DNA of 64,000 nucleotides, taken from contig DATAPH010000049.1 in NCBI GenBank assembly GCA_036265325.1, positions 1 to 64,000 of the forward strand, read 5' to 3'. Below are positions 7,397 to 16,528 of this stretch, piece by piece. The notes under the pieces are model-generated. The model saw nothing but the letters and a program-made list of their open reading frames with translations, did no database searches and had not been told where the DNA came from. The DNA is from AC-51 sp036265325 (GTDB taxonomy: Bacteria > Actinomycetota > UBA4738 > HRBIN12). A program made the position numbers and the translations under genes. The first letter of the stretch is position 1. Each line of letters opens with the position of its first letter.

Positions 7397-9703
7397 GTGT
7401 CGCGCGACCGCCCGTCGGCCTCCACCGGGGACCGATACACCCCCAAACACGCTCCCAAGCGCCTCCCCTCGAAAGGGAACGCCGGGAAGGCCGCTGCATC
7501 CTCACGCGCGAGCACCCGCCCGACGAAGGGAGCGAGCGGCCCGGGCAGCGGCGCGGCGACGCGCAAGAAGACACGCAAGGAGAAGTCGTTCCTTCGCCGC
7601 CGTTGGTGGCTCCTCGTCCTGGCCACCCCGTTTGTGCTCGCGCTGTTCGCAGGGGTCGGCCTCTACATCGCGTACGCGCGGATCAAGCTCCCCGAGGCGT
7701 TGCCGCCGATCCAGACGACCTATCTGTACGACCGCGATGGACGCCTGCTCACGACCCTGCACGGGTCGGTGGATCGCACGGTCGTCTCGCTGGATCAGAT
7801 CTCGCCGCATCTGAAGGACGCGGTGATCGCGACCGAGGACCACGACTTCTACAACCACCCGGGCATCGACGTCGGGGGCATCATGCGCGCTGCCTTCACC
7901 GACCTGATCAGGCGCCAGACGGTGCAGGGCGCGTCGACGATCACCGAGCAGCTCGTCAAGAACGTCTACGCGGGCTCGTACACGACCGACGCGAACGGCG
8001 TGCAGAGCTACACGCTGCCGCCGCGGTCGATCGAGGAGAAGATCCGGGAGGGACTGCTCGCGATCAAGCTCGAGCAGTCGATGAGCAAGGATCAGATCCT
8101 GGCGAACTACCTGAACACCGTCTACTTCGGGCACGGCGCCTACGGGATCCAAGCGGCCGCCAAGACGTACTTCGGCAAACCCGCGAGCCAGCTCACCATC
8201 CTCGAATCGGCGTCGCTCGCCGGGGTACTGCACGCGCCCGATCTCTACGACCCGATCAACCGGCCGAGCGACAACTGGTATCGCCGCAACTACGCCCTGG
8301 ATCAGATGGCCCAGTACGGCTACATCACGAACGCGCAGGACAAGCACCTCAAAGCGAAGAAGTGCTGCGGCACGATCCCCGACCAGACCGAACAACTCAA
8401 GGCGCCGGGCCAGTCGGAGTATTTCGCCGCGTACGTGCGGCAGCTCCTCTTCCAGAAGTACGGCGAGGCCGAGGTGTACGCCGGCGGCATGAACGTGACG
8501 ACCACGCTCGACCTCGGGCTGCAGGCCGACGCGGAGGACGCGATCAAGCAAGCGTTGCCGAACCGGAACGCCGATCCCGCCGCCGCGCTCGTTGCGATGG
8601 ATCCTCGGACCGGCCAGATCCTGGCGATGGCGGGCGGCCGCAATTGGGACCACGGCACGTACGGCCAGTTCAACTTCGCGACGGGCCAGCTGTCCGGTGG
8701 GTCAGGCAGACAATCCGGATCCGCCTTCAAGGCGTTCACGCTCGCCGCAGCGATGCAGGCCGGCTACAACCCGAACGCGTACTGGAATGGCCCGTCGACG
8801 ATCGCCATCCCGCAATGTCCCGACCCGACCCAGCCGGACGGGATCTGGCATCCGGTGAACGCCGGCGACGGCGAGGCGGGCACGTTCACGTTGTTCGGCG
8901 CGACGGCCCACTCGGTGAACACGATCTTCGCGCAGGTGATCGCGCAGCTCGGGCCGGGCCCGGTCGTCAACATGGCGCACGCCCTCGGGATCCAGTCGCC
9001 CCTGCCCAAGACGTGTTCGATCACGCTCGGCTCCGTCGGCGTCAACCCGCTCGAGATGACGAACGCGTACTCCACGCTCGCGGACCAAGGTGTGCGCCAC
9101 TGGGCGACCCCAATGCTGCAGGTCAAGACGAGCGATGGACAGATCGACGACTCCATCGGGTCGCCCGGCGCTCGGGTGCTCGACGCGAACGATGCCAACC
9201 TCGTCACGAACGCGCTGCAAGGCGTCGTCACCGGAGGGACCGGCACCGCCGCGCAACTCGGCACGTGGCCGGTCGCCGGCAAGACGGGCACCGCCAACGA
9301 CAACGTCGATGCCTGGTTCTGCGGCTACACGGTGCAGATCGCGACCTGTGTGTGGATGGGCTGGCCGAAGAACGACATGACGCCCCTCGAGAACGTCGAG
9401 GGTGTTCCGTCCGTGTACGGCGGCACGATCCCCGCCGAGATCTGGCACACGTTCATGATGAACGCGATGCAGGGGCTGCCTGCGCAACCGTTCCCCGTGG
9501 CGACGTTCGACAGCGCGCACTCGATCGGCCCGTCGGTCTCGGTCCCGTCGCCGACGCCGTCGCCCGTCGCATCCCCGACCCAAGCGCCGACCCCGACGCC
9601 GACCCAAACGCCGGAGCCGACGCACAGTCCGAGCCCGACCGCGTCGCCGTCGCCGACCGGATCGCCGTCGCCGACGAACACGCCGTCGCCGTCGCCTCCA
9701 TGA
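7397..9703 (+). CDS. ponA: Class A bifunctional penicillin-binding protein (PBP1A/PonA type)
   Basis: This membrane enzyme polymerises and cross-links peptidoglycan. The 768-residue product has a basic, disordered cytoplasmic N-terminus, a membrane helix at about 72-92, a GT51 glycosyltransferase domain (ATEDHDFYNHPG; catalytic Glu147) and a transpeptidase domain. The transpeptidase motifs are SAFK (Ser442), SVN (Ser506) and KTGT (Lys629). The tail from about residue 714 is low-complexity Pro/Ser/Thr. The SxxK motif reads GSAFKAF rather than the common GSSFKPF, but catalytic Ser and Lys are kept. The GTG start is set by the leaderless promoter. Confidence 0.95.
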   Translation: MSRDRPSASTGDRYTPKHAPKRLPSKGNAGKAAASSRASTRPTKGASGPGSGAATRKKTRKEKSFLRRRWWLLVLATPFVLALFAGVGLYIAYARIKLPEALPPIQTTYLYDRDGRLLTTLHGSVDRTVVSLDQISPHLKDAVIATEDHDFYNHPGIDVGGIMRAAFTDLIRRQTVQGASTITEQLVKNVYAGSYTTDANGVQSYTLPPRSIEEKIREGLLAIKLEQSMSKDQILANYLNTVYFGHGAYGIQAAAKTYFGKPASQLTILESASLAGVLHAPDLYDPINRPSDNWYRRNYALDQMAQYGYITNAQDKHLKAKKCCGTIPDQTEQLKAPGQSEYFAAYVRQLLFQKYGEAEVYAGGMNVTTTLDLGLQADAEDAIKQALPNRNADPAAALVAMDPRTGQILAMAGGRNWDHGTYGQFNFATGQLSGGSGRQSGSAFKAFTLAAAMQAGYNPNAYWNGPSTIAIPQCPDPTQPDGIWHPVNAGDGEAGTFTLFGATAHSVNTIFAQVIAQLGPGPVVNMAHALGIQSPLPKTCSITLGSVGVNPLEMTNAYSTLADQGVRHWATPMLQVKTSDGQIDDSIGSPGARVLDANDANLVTNALQGVVTGGTGTAAQLGTWPVAGKTGTANDNVDAWFCGYTVQIATCVWMGWPKNDMTPLENVEGVPSVYGGTIPAEIWHTFMMNAMQGLPAQPFPVATFDSAHSIGPSVSVPSPTPSPVASPTQAPTPTPTQTPEPTHSPSPTASPSPTGSPSPTNTPSPSPP
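9535..9700 (+). repeat. Low-complexity Pro/Ser/Thr-coding repeat at the end of ponA
   Basis: The DNA is built from short variants of CCGTCGCCGAC and CCGACCCAAGCG that encode SPTPSP-like units. Such extracellular linkers are common at the C-termini of actinobacterial penicillin-binding proteins and may span the wall. Confidence 0.7.
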
Positions 9704-9719
9704 CCCCGCGCGCCGGCCG

Positions 9720-11834
9720 CTAGATCGCGGGCGCCGCGAGCAGCGATTCGTCCAACGGGATCAGCGCCGTGATGACGGTCCCGCGTCCCGGGCTCGAGCG
9801 CAGGTTGAACGTGCCGCTCGCGAGCTCGACGCGCTCTCGCATCGACGCGAGGCCGACGCGCCCCGCTCGCAGATAATCGCGCGCCTGCGTGGTCTCGAAG
9901 CCCTGGCCGTCGTCCTCCACCTCGACGCGCAGCTGGTTGTCGTCGGTGTCGAGGTGCACCATGACGGTCGTCGCGTTCGCATGCTTGCCGATGTTGCTGA
10001 GGGATTCCTGGACGATCCGGTAGGCGAGGGTCTCGATGTCACGCGGGACCGGGCGCTTCAGATCGCCCTCGAACGACGACACGATGCCGGTGTCGCCCTC
10101 GAACCGGGCGACGGTCTCGCGGAGCGCCGGCATCAGACCTCGTTCCTCGAGCACGGGCGGGCGGAGGCCGGCCATGAGCTGCCGCAAGGCGTCGGCCTCG
10201 CCTGCGAGCTCCTGCCGGATCTTCACCAACACCTCGGTTCCCCGCTCGACGTCGCCCGACTTGATCATCAGCAGCGCTGCCTCGAGGCTGAGCGAGGCAG
10301 CCGAAACGCCCTGGACGGGGCCGTCGTGGAGGTCGCGTGCGATCTTGTTCCGTTCCTGCTCGATCGCGGCGTTCAACCGGCGCGACAGCCTTGTCCGGTC
10401 CTCGTCGCGATCCTGCAGGAAGTGGAACAGCGACCGGATGGTTTGGTCGGCCACCTTGCCCGCCGTCACGTCACGGACGAGCAGCAGCCGTCTGGGCGGC
10501 TCGGTGGGGATCTGTGAGGCGGTCGATTCGAGGTGAACGACCTGGCCGTCGCTGCGCTCGATCGTCGCGTGTGCGCCCTCGAGGAGCTGCGCGAAGCTTG
10601 CGTCGGCGCCGTCGACGACCGTCGCGAGCGCCGTCCAGGGCAGGCCGGTCAAGGCGCCGGCGTCGGTCGAGATCATCCGAGCGAATGCGTCGTTCGCGCG
10701 GATGATGACGCCCTCGTGGTCGACCTCCACGAATCCGTCGACGGCGGCCTCGAACACCAACCGCAGGTGCTCCTCGGAGCTCGTGAGCGATTCGTTGGCC
10801 TCGCGAACGCGCTCGAGGGCAGCGTCCGTGTCGCGCAACGCACCGTCGCTGTCTGCGACCGCCGCACGCAGGCTCGTGTACGCCTCGGCGCTCGCGAGCT
10901 GGTTGATCAGGATGCGCACGGCGATCGCGGTACCGAGCACCATCAGGATCACGGTTGCCTGCGCGCCGGCGATCCCGCGGGCGTCGTCCATGATCGCGAC
11001 GAGCGACAGCGCACCGCTGGCGGCGATGACGGTGATGCTCGTCAGCACCGGCCGAACGACGGTGACAGGTTCCCGGATGCCGATCCGCTCGGGTTCGTGC
11101 GGGACCAACAGGAACATGCACGCGATCGATGGCGGCGCCAGCACGTAGACGACGGAGATCCAGCCGGACGCCGTTTGTGACGTCCCGGCGGCCCACGCAT
11201 GACCGAACCAGATGGTGACGAACGCGACGACGCCGAAGGCCGCGAACGCGAGCAGATGTGAGCGCACCGGCACCCACAGCGCGAGCGCGCCGAAGATCCC
11301 GATGATCGTGCCGCCGAGGACCGCGAAGGTCGCGGCGGAGATCGCTGCCTCCGCGCCTGCGTGCGGCGGCACGATCACGATGTAGGCGATCGCAGCGAGC
11401 GACAGCGCGAGCACGGCGACGTCTGCGATCACCTCGCGTCGGTACGGCGCATCGAAGTGTGCCGAGAACTCATCGCGGGCGGCCACGATGAAGGGCGCCA
11501 GGACCACCAGGAGCAGCACGTCGAGCGTATGCGGCTCGAAGGCGCGGTCGGTCGCCGCCCCCACGAGCCCGAAGAGGAGCGCCATGGCGCCGACGAGCCC
11601 GAGCGCCATCCCGAGGGCTCGCTGTCCCGGCCATCCATCCGGCCGCGCGGCGGCCGCGACGGTCAGCCCCGCAAGGATGAACGACGCCGCCGCCGTGAGC
11701 GCTCGCGCGACGGATGCCGACGTGGTGCCAGGCGTCGCCAGCAGGAGCGCGACCAGGCACACGACCGCCAGTGCGCCGAGCACCGGGATCATGCGCCGCG
11801 GGGATGGAACGGCCTCCATGAGTCCGACCATCAT
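9720..11834 (-). CDS. Membrane sensor histidine kinase, NarX/DesK-type (HisKA_3), with PAS domain
   Basis: This is a 704-residue kinase. About ten hydrophobic segments occupy the N-terminal half (MASE-like sensor), followed by a coiled coil (residues about 340-365), a PAS domain (LRLVFEAAVDGFVEVDHEG), then the dimerisation helix with phospho-acceptor His503 in ARDLHDGPVQ and an HATPase_c domain (VEVEDDGQGF, GLASMRERVE). Kinases of this class pair with NarL/FixJ regulators, and exactly such a gene lies 74 bases upstream on the same strand. The signal is unknown. The gene converges with ponA, leaving 16 bases between stops. Confidence 0.9.
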   Translation of the reverse strand: MMVGLMEAVPSPRRMIPVLGALAVVCLVALLLATPGTTSASVARALTAAASFILAGLTVAAAARPDGWPGQRALGMALGLVGAMALLFGLVGAATDRAFEPHTLDVLLLVVLAPFIVAARDEFSAHFDAPYRREVIADVAVLALSLAAIAYIVIVPPHAGAEAAISAATFAVLGGTIIGIFGALALWVPVRSHLLAFAAFGVVAFVTIWFGHAWAAGTSQTASGWISVVYVLAPPSIACMFLLVPHEPERIGIREPVTVVRPVLTSITVIAASGALSLVAIMDDARGIAGAQATVILMVLGTAIAVRILINQLASAEAYTSLRAAVADSDGALRDTDAALERVREANESLTSSEEHLRLVFEAAVDGFVEVDHEGVIIRANDAFARMISTDAGALTGLPWTALATVVDGADASFAQLLEGAHATIERSDGQVVHLESTASQIPTEPPRRLLLVRDVTAGKVADQTIRSLFHFLQDRDEDRTRLSRRLNAAIEQERNKIARDLHDGPVQGVSAASLSLEAALLMIKSGDVERGTEVLVKIRQELAGEADALRQLMAGLRPPVLEERGLMPALRETVARFEGDTGIVSSFEGDLKRPVPRDIETLAYRIVQESLSNIGKHANATTVMVHLDTDDNQLRVEVEDDGQGFETTQARDYLRAGRVGLASMRERVELASGTFNLRSSPGRGTVITALIPLDESLLAAPAI

Positions 11835-11908
11835 GGCCGTTGGGGCCGCGCGCCTCCATCACCCGCGGGCTGGAACCGCCTCCGCCGTACGGACTAGACC
11901 GGGCGACG

Positions 11909-12547
11909 CTACTCGATCAGCCGGCGGCGGAGCGCCTCGGCGACGGCCGCGGTGCGGTCCGAGGCGCCGAGCTTCTCGAAGATGTGCTCGAGGTGCGTCT
12001 TCACCGTATCGGGGGAGATGTACAGGCGCTCGGCGATGTCGCGGTTCGTATGTCCGAAGGCCAGGAGCTGCAGCACCTCGATCTCGCGGGCGGTGAGGGT
12101 CTCCGCCTTGCGGTCGCGCTCTTTGGCCGTCGAGAGCTCCTCGGCGAGGGCGACCACGAGCTGCGGGTCGATCACCATGTTGCCGCCGGCCACCAGCCGA
12201 ACGGTTTGGATCAGGTGCTCGGCGTCGCGGGCCTTGAGGACGTACCCGCGTGCGCCGCTCCGCACGGCTTCGACGACGAACTGGCGGTCGTCGTAGGCGG
12301 TGAGCATGATCACGCCCACGTTGGGATGGTGGTCGCGGAGCTCGCGCGCAGCCTCGAGCCCGTCCATCTCGGGCATCCGGATGTCGATGAGCGCGATGTC
12401 GGGCGTCTCGGCCTCGACGAGCTCGAGGAGTTCCTTGCCGTTGGCGGCCTCGCCGACGACGTCGATCCCGTCCGCCATGTCGAGGTAGCGGCGGAGTCCT
12501 TGGCGCACAAGGGAGTGGTCGTCCGCGATCGCGACCCTGATCGTCAC
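11909..12547 (-). CDS. NarL/FixJ-family response regulator
   Basis: This is a 212-residue regulator with a receiver domain (acidic pair Asp9-Asp10, phospho-acceptor Asp55 in LIDIRMPEMDG, Lys in YVLKA) and a C-terminal LuxR-type helix-turn-helix (LTAREIEVLQLLAFGHTNRD). The GTG at 12547 is preferred to more distal starts because AGGAGGG stands just before it and because the receiver fold begins there (TIRVAIADDH). It is the natural partner of the kinase encoded immediately downstream. Confidence 0.93.
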   Translation of the reverse strand: MTIRVAIADDHSLVRQGLRRYLDMADGIDVVGEAANGKELLELVEAETPDIALIDIRMPEMDGLEAARELRDHHPNVGVIMLTAYDDRQFVVEAVRSGARGYVLKARDAEHLIQTVRLVAGGNMVIDPQLVVALAEELSTAKERDRKAETLTAREIEVLQLLAFGHTNRDIAERLYISPDTVKTHLEHIFEKLGASDRTAAVAEALRRRLIE

Positions 12548-12652
12548 GGTTCCCTCCTGTCCGCCCCGCACGTCAGCCCGGGCCGCCCCCGGGTTGCGGG
12601 CAATCCTAGTCGCTTTGGGGCGTTCCCGTGCGGTCACCGCACGCTCCGTTCT

Positions 12653-13807
12653 TCAGAACACGTACTGCCAGTTGATGAACAGGAAGGCAAGCAGGGCAAA
12701 CCCCCCGGCGAAGGCGACGAGGATCGCGGCCTCCGGCGGTCGGCGCCGTTCGGCGGCCAGGGCCCACCCCCACGACACCGGGAAGACGACGGCCATGAAC
12801 CGCGGCATCGACAGCAAGGGCCGGTTCGACGGGGCCAGCAGCAGGGGCAGCAGCACGCTCGCGGCGGCGTACACCGTGTACGTGAGTGGGATCCGTCGGG
12901 CGGCCAGCGCGATCCCGATCACGGCGAGGAGGACCACCGTGAGGTCCAACAGCCACCAGCTCTGGTACCGGTACGCGAGCTCGACCGCGTTGACGATCGT
13001 CGCGATCGGCTGCTGAGCTCCGTCTGGCCGCCACGCGCGTTGGGCGTCGAGCGGCGCGAAGAGATCCCGCGCGCGGAGCCACCACCACCCGGCGTACAGT
13101 GCCGGACCGATCGCGACGGCGCCCGCGGCGATGAACCTCGGCAACATCGACCGCCGATCGCGCCGGTACTGCGCGAATACTTCCACCCACAGGGCGAGGA
13201 TCAAGACGACCCCGACGCTGCGCGTGGCGGCCGCGAGCGCGCCCGCCGCCGCCGCCCACACCCACCGGTCGCGCCGCGCGTACCAGAAGCAGGCGACCGA
13301 CGCGAGCAGGAACAGGGACTCCGTGTACGGCGCGTAGAGGAAGAACGCCGTGGGGAACAGCGCGGTGAGCAGGACGGCGCGTCGGGCGGCCGCGTCGCCC
13401 AGTTCGAACCGGGTCAGCGCGTGGAGAAGCAGCAACGCCCCGAACGCACATGCGTTGGCCACCAGCAGGCCTGCGCCGAGCGGGCCGATGCCCGGCACCG
13501 CGTTCACGATCCGGATCGCGAGCGGGAACGCCGGGAAGAATGCCGCGCTGTTGTCGCCATGGCTGTATCCGATCGTCGCGAGGCGAAGGAACCACTGGGC
13601 GTCCTGTCGCTGCAACGCCGTGACCGCCATATGCCAGCCGGGCATGAGATCGGGGTTGGGGAACCCCGCGTCCGTCGGCGGCTGGCCGGGCGGGAGCGCG
13701 AGCATCCCGCCGCCGATCACCGAGATCACGGTCAGCAGCACCCGTGCGCCGAGGAACGCCCAGAGCGCCTCGCGCCATCCGTCGCGGATGCGGAGCCCGG
13801 GGTTCAT
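12653..13807 (-). CDS. PIG-V-like membrane mannosyltransferase (GT-C fold)
   Basis: This is a 384-residue protein with about nine membrane helices. A luminal/periplasmic acidic segment after the first helix (TDAGFPNPDLMPGWHMAVTA) and the downstream RLATIGYSHGDNSAAFFPAFP segment match bacterial relatives of the PIG-V mannosyltransferase, which use polyprenyl-phosphate sugars. The ATG overlaps the stop of the upstream glycosyltransferase as ATGA, so the two are coupled and may act on the same glycan. The acceptor cannot be read from sequence. Confidence 0.8.
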   Translation of the reverse strand: MNPGLRIRDGWREALWAFLGARVLLTVISVIGGGMLALPPGQPPTDAGFPNPDLMPGWHMAVTALQRQDAQWFLRLATIGYSHGDNSAAFFPAFPLAIRIVNAVPGIGPLGAGLLVANACAFGALLLLHALTRFELGDAAARRAVLLTALFPTAFFLYAPYTESLFLLASVACFWYARRDRWVWAAAAGALAAATRSVGVVLILALWVEVFAQYRRDRRSMLPRFIAAGAVAIGPALYAGWWWLRARDLFAPLDAQRAWRPDGAQQPIATIVNAVELAYRYQSWWLLDLTVVLLAVIGIALAARRIPLTYTVYAAASVLLPLLLAPSNRPLLSMPRFMAVVFPVSWGWALAAERRRPPEAAILVAFAGGFALLAFLFINWQYVF

Positions 13808-15054
13808 GTCACGAGCGCCGGCATCGGCGGCGGCGCGTTCGCCGTCGTGAGCGAGACCGGCACGCGCTCGTCGCGTACCCAGCCGACGAGGCACCAGATG
13901 AGCACGATGGCGCGCGCCCCGAGCGCCACCTCGAACCACCACTGCTGGGGCAGGGCCATCACGCCCGTGTACGTCCCGAAGAACCAGAACCGCGTGACGA
14001 ACACCGCCACGTCGGTGATCTCGAACGCGACGAACCGCCGCAGGTTCGGCATGGTCAGGGCGAACAGCGGCAACAGCCACAGCGAGTACTGCGGCGAGTA
14101 CACCTTGTTGGTCAACAGGAAGCAGATCAACAGCGGCACCGCGATCGTCCAGCGCTGGAACGACGGGTCGCGGCGCGCCTTCCACAAGATCGCGATGAAG
14201 GTGGTGAACATGAACAACGCGAGCGCGAACAGGTTCACGTTGTCGATCGAGATGCACGCGGACGGCCAATGCCGGCACGCGACGTACCACGCGCTGTCGA
14301 AGTCGGGGGTTCGACCCCCGTTGTACGAGAAGAACGTCGACCACGGTCCCCACCGGTACGGCGGCGTCGCCCACCCACCGGGCGGCAACACGATGAACGG
14401 AAGGTTCACCGCGACCCACGCCCCGGCCGACCACCACAGCAGCCGGATCGAGCGGTCGGGTTCACGGTCTTGCAAACCCTGCAGGAAGAGCGGGATCAGG
14501 ATCAGCGCGGGGTAGAACTTCGCGGCCGCGCCGAGGCCGAGCAACACGCCGGCCCAGCCGTCGCGTCGTCTGGACCACGCGACCATCGCGCCGGTCGCGG
14601 CGGCGACCGCGGCGAGATCCCAGTTGATCGTCGCGTAGATGAGCAGCGTCGGCGCCAGCGCGAACCACAACGCGCGCCGGCCGCCGAGCAGCCACAGGCA
14701 CCACGACGTCAGCAGGGCGAACGCGAGCATGAACGCCGCGTTCGTGTAGAAGAAGCCTTGATAGCCACTCTGGATCCACGCGGCGGCGCGCATCAGATAC
14801 ATCGTGAGCACCGGGTACTCGTCGCAGTTGTTCGCGCTCTTGGCGCAGGGATCGAGGAAGGGCAAGCGGCCGCCGGCGAGCTGCTCTGTCCCGAGGAGCG
14901 GGACGACGTCGGTATAGCAGAGGTACCGGTACTGTCGGCCGTCGCCGTAGTGCCCGGTCGCACAGGGCGCCTTGGTGGCCGCTCCGAGCGCCACGGTGCC
15001 GAACGTGCACGCCAGCACGAGGAACAGGCTCACGCTGCGCTTCGCGTGCCGCAT
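13804..15054 (-). CDS. GT87-like polyprenol-dependent glycosyltransferase (DUF2029)
   Basis: This is a 416-residue, about ten-helix membrane protein of the GT-C fold. Recognisable features are an early periplasmic loop with paired cysteines (CDEYPVLTMYLMRAAAW) and the GLGAAAKFYPALILIPLF segment typical of GT87/DUF2029 mannosyltransferases, which in mycobacteria build lipomannan and PIMs. I chose ATG 15054 over a longer frame (to 15126) because TACGAT lies seven bases before it. It is divergent from merR. Confidence 0.82.
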   Translation of the reverse strand: MRHAKRSVSLFLVLACTFGTVALGAATKAPCATGHYGDGRQYRYLCYTDVVPLLGTEQLAGGRLPFLDPCAKSANNCDEYPVLTMYLMRAAAWIQSGYQGFFYTNAAFMLAFALLTSWCLWLLGGRRALWFALAPTLLIYATINWDLAAVAAATGAMVAWSRRRDGWAGVLLGLGAAAKFYPALILIPLFLQGLQDREPDRSIRLLWWSAGAWVAVNLPFIVLPPGGWATPPYRWGPWSTFFSYNGGRTPDFDSAWYVACRHWPSACISIDNVNLFALALFMFTTFIAILWKARRDPSFQRWTIAVPLLICFLLTNKVYSPQYSLWLLPLFALTMPNLRRFVAFEITDVAVFVTRFWFFGTYTGVMALPQQWWFEVALGARAIVLIWCLVGWVRDERVPVSLTTANAPPPMPALVT

Positions 15055-15067
15055 GCCGCGCATCGTA
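15055..15067 (-). promoter_or_regulatory. Leaderless -10 element for the GT87-like gene
   Basis: TACGAT on the minus strand (plus 15062-15067) is seven bases before the ATG at 15054. It supports the shorter start. Confidence 0.5.
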
Positions 15068-15091
15068 TCCGGGTGCCCTCGGCCGCAGGTG

Positions 15092-15143
15092 CTACGAGCG
15101 AGCGGTGTGAAGGTGTGAGTGCGCACTCGTAGAGTGGTTGCTC
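15092..15143 (+). promoter_or_regulatory. merR promoter with nested inverted repeats (candidate operator)
   Basis: GAGTGCGCACTC (15117-15128) is a perfect 12-base palindrome. A second inverted repeat, CTACGAG (15092-15098) with CTCGTAG (15126-15132), overlaps its right half. Both reach the -10 hexamer TAGAGT (15130-15135), which stands eight bases before the GTG start of merR. A regulator bound here would block the promoter, and MerR itself is the obvious candidate. Confidence 0.5.
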
Positions 15144-15842
15144 GTGCGGTATCGGGTGGAGCAGCTCGCGGCGTCCTGTGACGTCTCCGTCGACACCGTG
15201 CGCTTCTACCAGTCGCGCGGACTGCTGCCGCAACCCGAACGGGAGGGCCGGGTCGCGTGGTACGGCGAGGAGCACGCCGACCGGATCCGCCGGATCCGCG
15301 AGCTGCAGACGAAGGGCCTGACGCTGGCGGCGATCGGGCGCGTGCTCGACGGCGAGGTCGCCGCCGCCGACGCCGACTTGGCCGCGGCGGTCGTGGTCGC
15401 GCGCGGGGACGACGGGCAAGCGGCGACGCTCACCTTGGACGAGCTCGCGAGCGCGTCCGGTGTCCCGGGCTCGTTGATCCAGGCGGTGGAGCGCGAGGGG
15501 ATCGCGGTCGGCCGGCGTGTCGACGGCGAGGTGCGGTACTCGAGCGCCGACGTCGAGGTGGTCCGGACCGCGCTGCAGCTGCTGGAGTTCGGTCTGCCGG
15601 TCGGCGAGCTGCTCTCGCTCGCACGCGACGCGGACTCGGCGCTCCGGACCTTGGCCGTCCGAGCGGTCGACCTCTTCGACGCGCACGTGCGCGAGCCGAT
15701 CCGCGACACCGTCGGCGCCGACCCGGGGGGCGCCCGCACGGCGGAAGCGTTCGAGACGCTGCTGCCGGCCGTGACGGCTTTGATCGCGACGCATTTCCGC
15801 CGTGTGGTGCTCGAGGAGGCGGAACGGCGGTTGGAGCTGTGA
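15144..15842 (+). CDS. MerR-family regulator with two helix-turn-helix domains
   Basis: This is a 232-residue regulator. An N-terminal MerR winged-helix (VEQLAASCDVSVDTVRFYQS, then GLLPQPEREGRVAWYGEEH) is followed at about 97-165 by a second MerR-like unit (TLDELASASGVPGSLIQAVE, then GEVRYSSADVEVVRTALQLL) and a helical C-terminus. No metal-binding cysteines are seen. The stop overlaps menG as GTGA and menG overlaps menF, so the regulator heads a menaquinone operon and may control it. GTG 15144 is favoured over TTG 15138 by the -10 spacing. Confidence 0.87.
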   Translation: MRYRVEQLAASCDVSVDTVRFYQSRGLLPQPEREGRVAWYGEEHADRIRRIRELQTKGLTLAAIGRVLDGEVAAADADLAAAVVVARGDDGQAATLTLDELASASGVPGSLIQAVEREGIAVGRRVDGEVRYSSADVEVVRTALQLLEFGLPVGELLSLARDADSALRTLAVRAVDLFDAHVREPIRDTVGADPGGARTAEAFETLLPAVTALIATHFRRVVLEEAERRLEL

Positions 15843-16528
15843 CCGATCCGTCGCTCCCGACCGGCGCGCAGAAGGCGGCGACGGTTCGTTCGCTGTTCGA
15901 TCGGATCGGCCCGCGCTACGACCTGGTGAATCGTGTGATGACGTTGGGCATGGACGTCGGGTGGCGGCGGCGTGCGATCCGGGAGCTGCACCTCCCGCCC
16001 GGCTCTCGAGTGTTCGACCTCGCGTGCGGGACGGGCGACCTGTGTCGCGAGCTGCAACGCGCGGGCCACCGCCCGATCGGGTTCGACTTCGCGTTCGGGA
16101 TGCTCGCCAACGCGCGCACCGACGCGCCGTTGGTGCAGGCCGACGCGCTGCGCCTGCCGGTTCCCGACGCGTCGGCCGATGGTGTCACGTGCGGCTTCGC
16201 GCTGCGGAACGTCGTCTCGCTCGAGGGCCTGTTCACCGAGCTCGGCCGCGTCGTGCGGCCCGGAGGCGCGATCGCGCTGCTCGACGCGAGCAGGCCGGAA
16301 CAGCCGGTGCTCAGGGCGGGACACGCCGTGTACTTCCGGCGAGTGGTCCCCGTGATCGGCGGGCTGCTGTCCGATCGAGACGCGTACGCGTACCTGCCGA
16401 AGTCGATGGCGTACCTTCCGCCGCCCGACGAGATGGTCTCGATGCTCCGTCGCGCCGGTTTCCCGTCGGCGCGGCGGCTCCAGCTGTCGGGCGGCATCAC
16501 GCAGCTGTTCGTCGGAGTGCGGGCTTGA
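15839..16528 (+). CDS. menG: Demethylmenaquinone methyltransferase
   Basis: This is a 229-residue SAM-dependent methyltransferase of the UbiE/MenG family that methylates demethylmenaquinone in the last step of menaquinone synthesis. It shows the family start (RSLFDRIGPRYDLVNRVMTL), motif I (VFDLACGTGDLC) and post-motifs (GFALRNVVSLEGLFTELGRV). The order merR-menG-menF, with GTGA and TTGA overlaps, makes a coupled operon. The neighbouring menaquinone genes support MenG rather than a ubiquinone role. Confidence 0.92.
   Translation: MTDPSLPTGAQKAATVRSLFDRIGPRYDLVNRVMTLGMDVGWRRRAIRELHLPPGSRVFDLACGTGDLCRELQRAGHRPIGFDFAFGMLANARTDAPLVQADALRLPVPDASADGVTCGFALRNVVSLEGLFTELGRVVRPGGAIALLDASRPEQPVLRAGHAVYFRRVVPVIGGLLSDRDAYAYLPKSMAYLPPPDEMVSMLRRAGFPSARRLQLSGGITQLFVGVRA

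Noticed and set aside
9535..9700. Short tandem repeats that might look like a CRISPR array
   Set aside because: Units are 6-12 bases, in frame, and encode a Pro/Ser/Thr tail of ponA; there are no spacers of uniform length.
6679..9723. A 1014-codon open frame on the plus strand across the cupin, DUF5318 and ponA genes
   Set aside because: It is a low-stop frame of GC-rich coding DNA; its product is rich in Arg/Pro/Gly and shows no family motif, whereas the genes in the other frames are recognisable.
11840..14515. An 891-codon open frame antisense to the response regulator and glycosyltransferase genes
   Set aside because: Composition (Arg, Gly, His, Asp) is that of an antisense shadow, and all the opposing genes have clear motifs.
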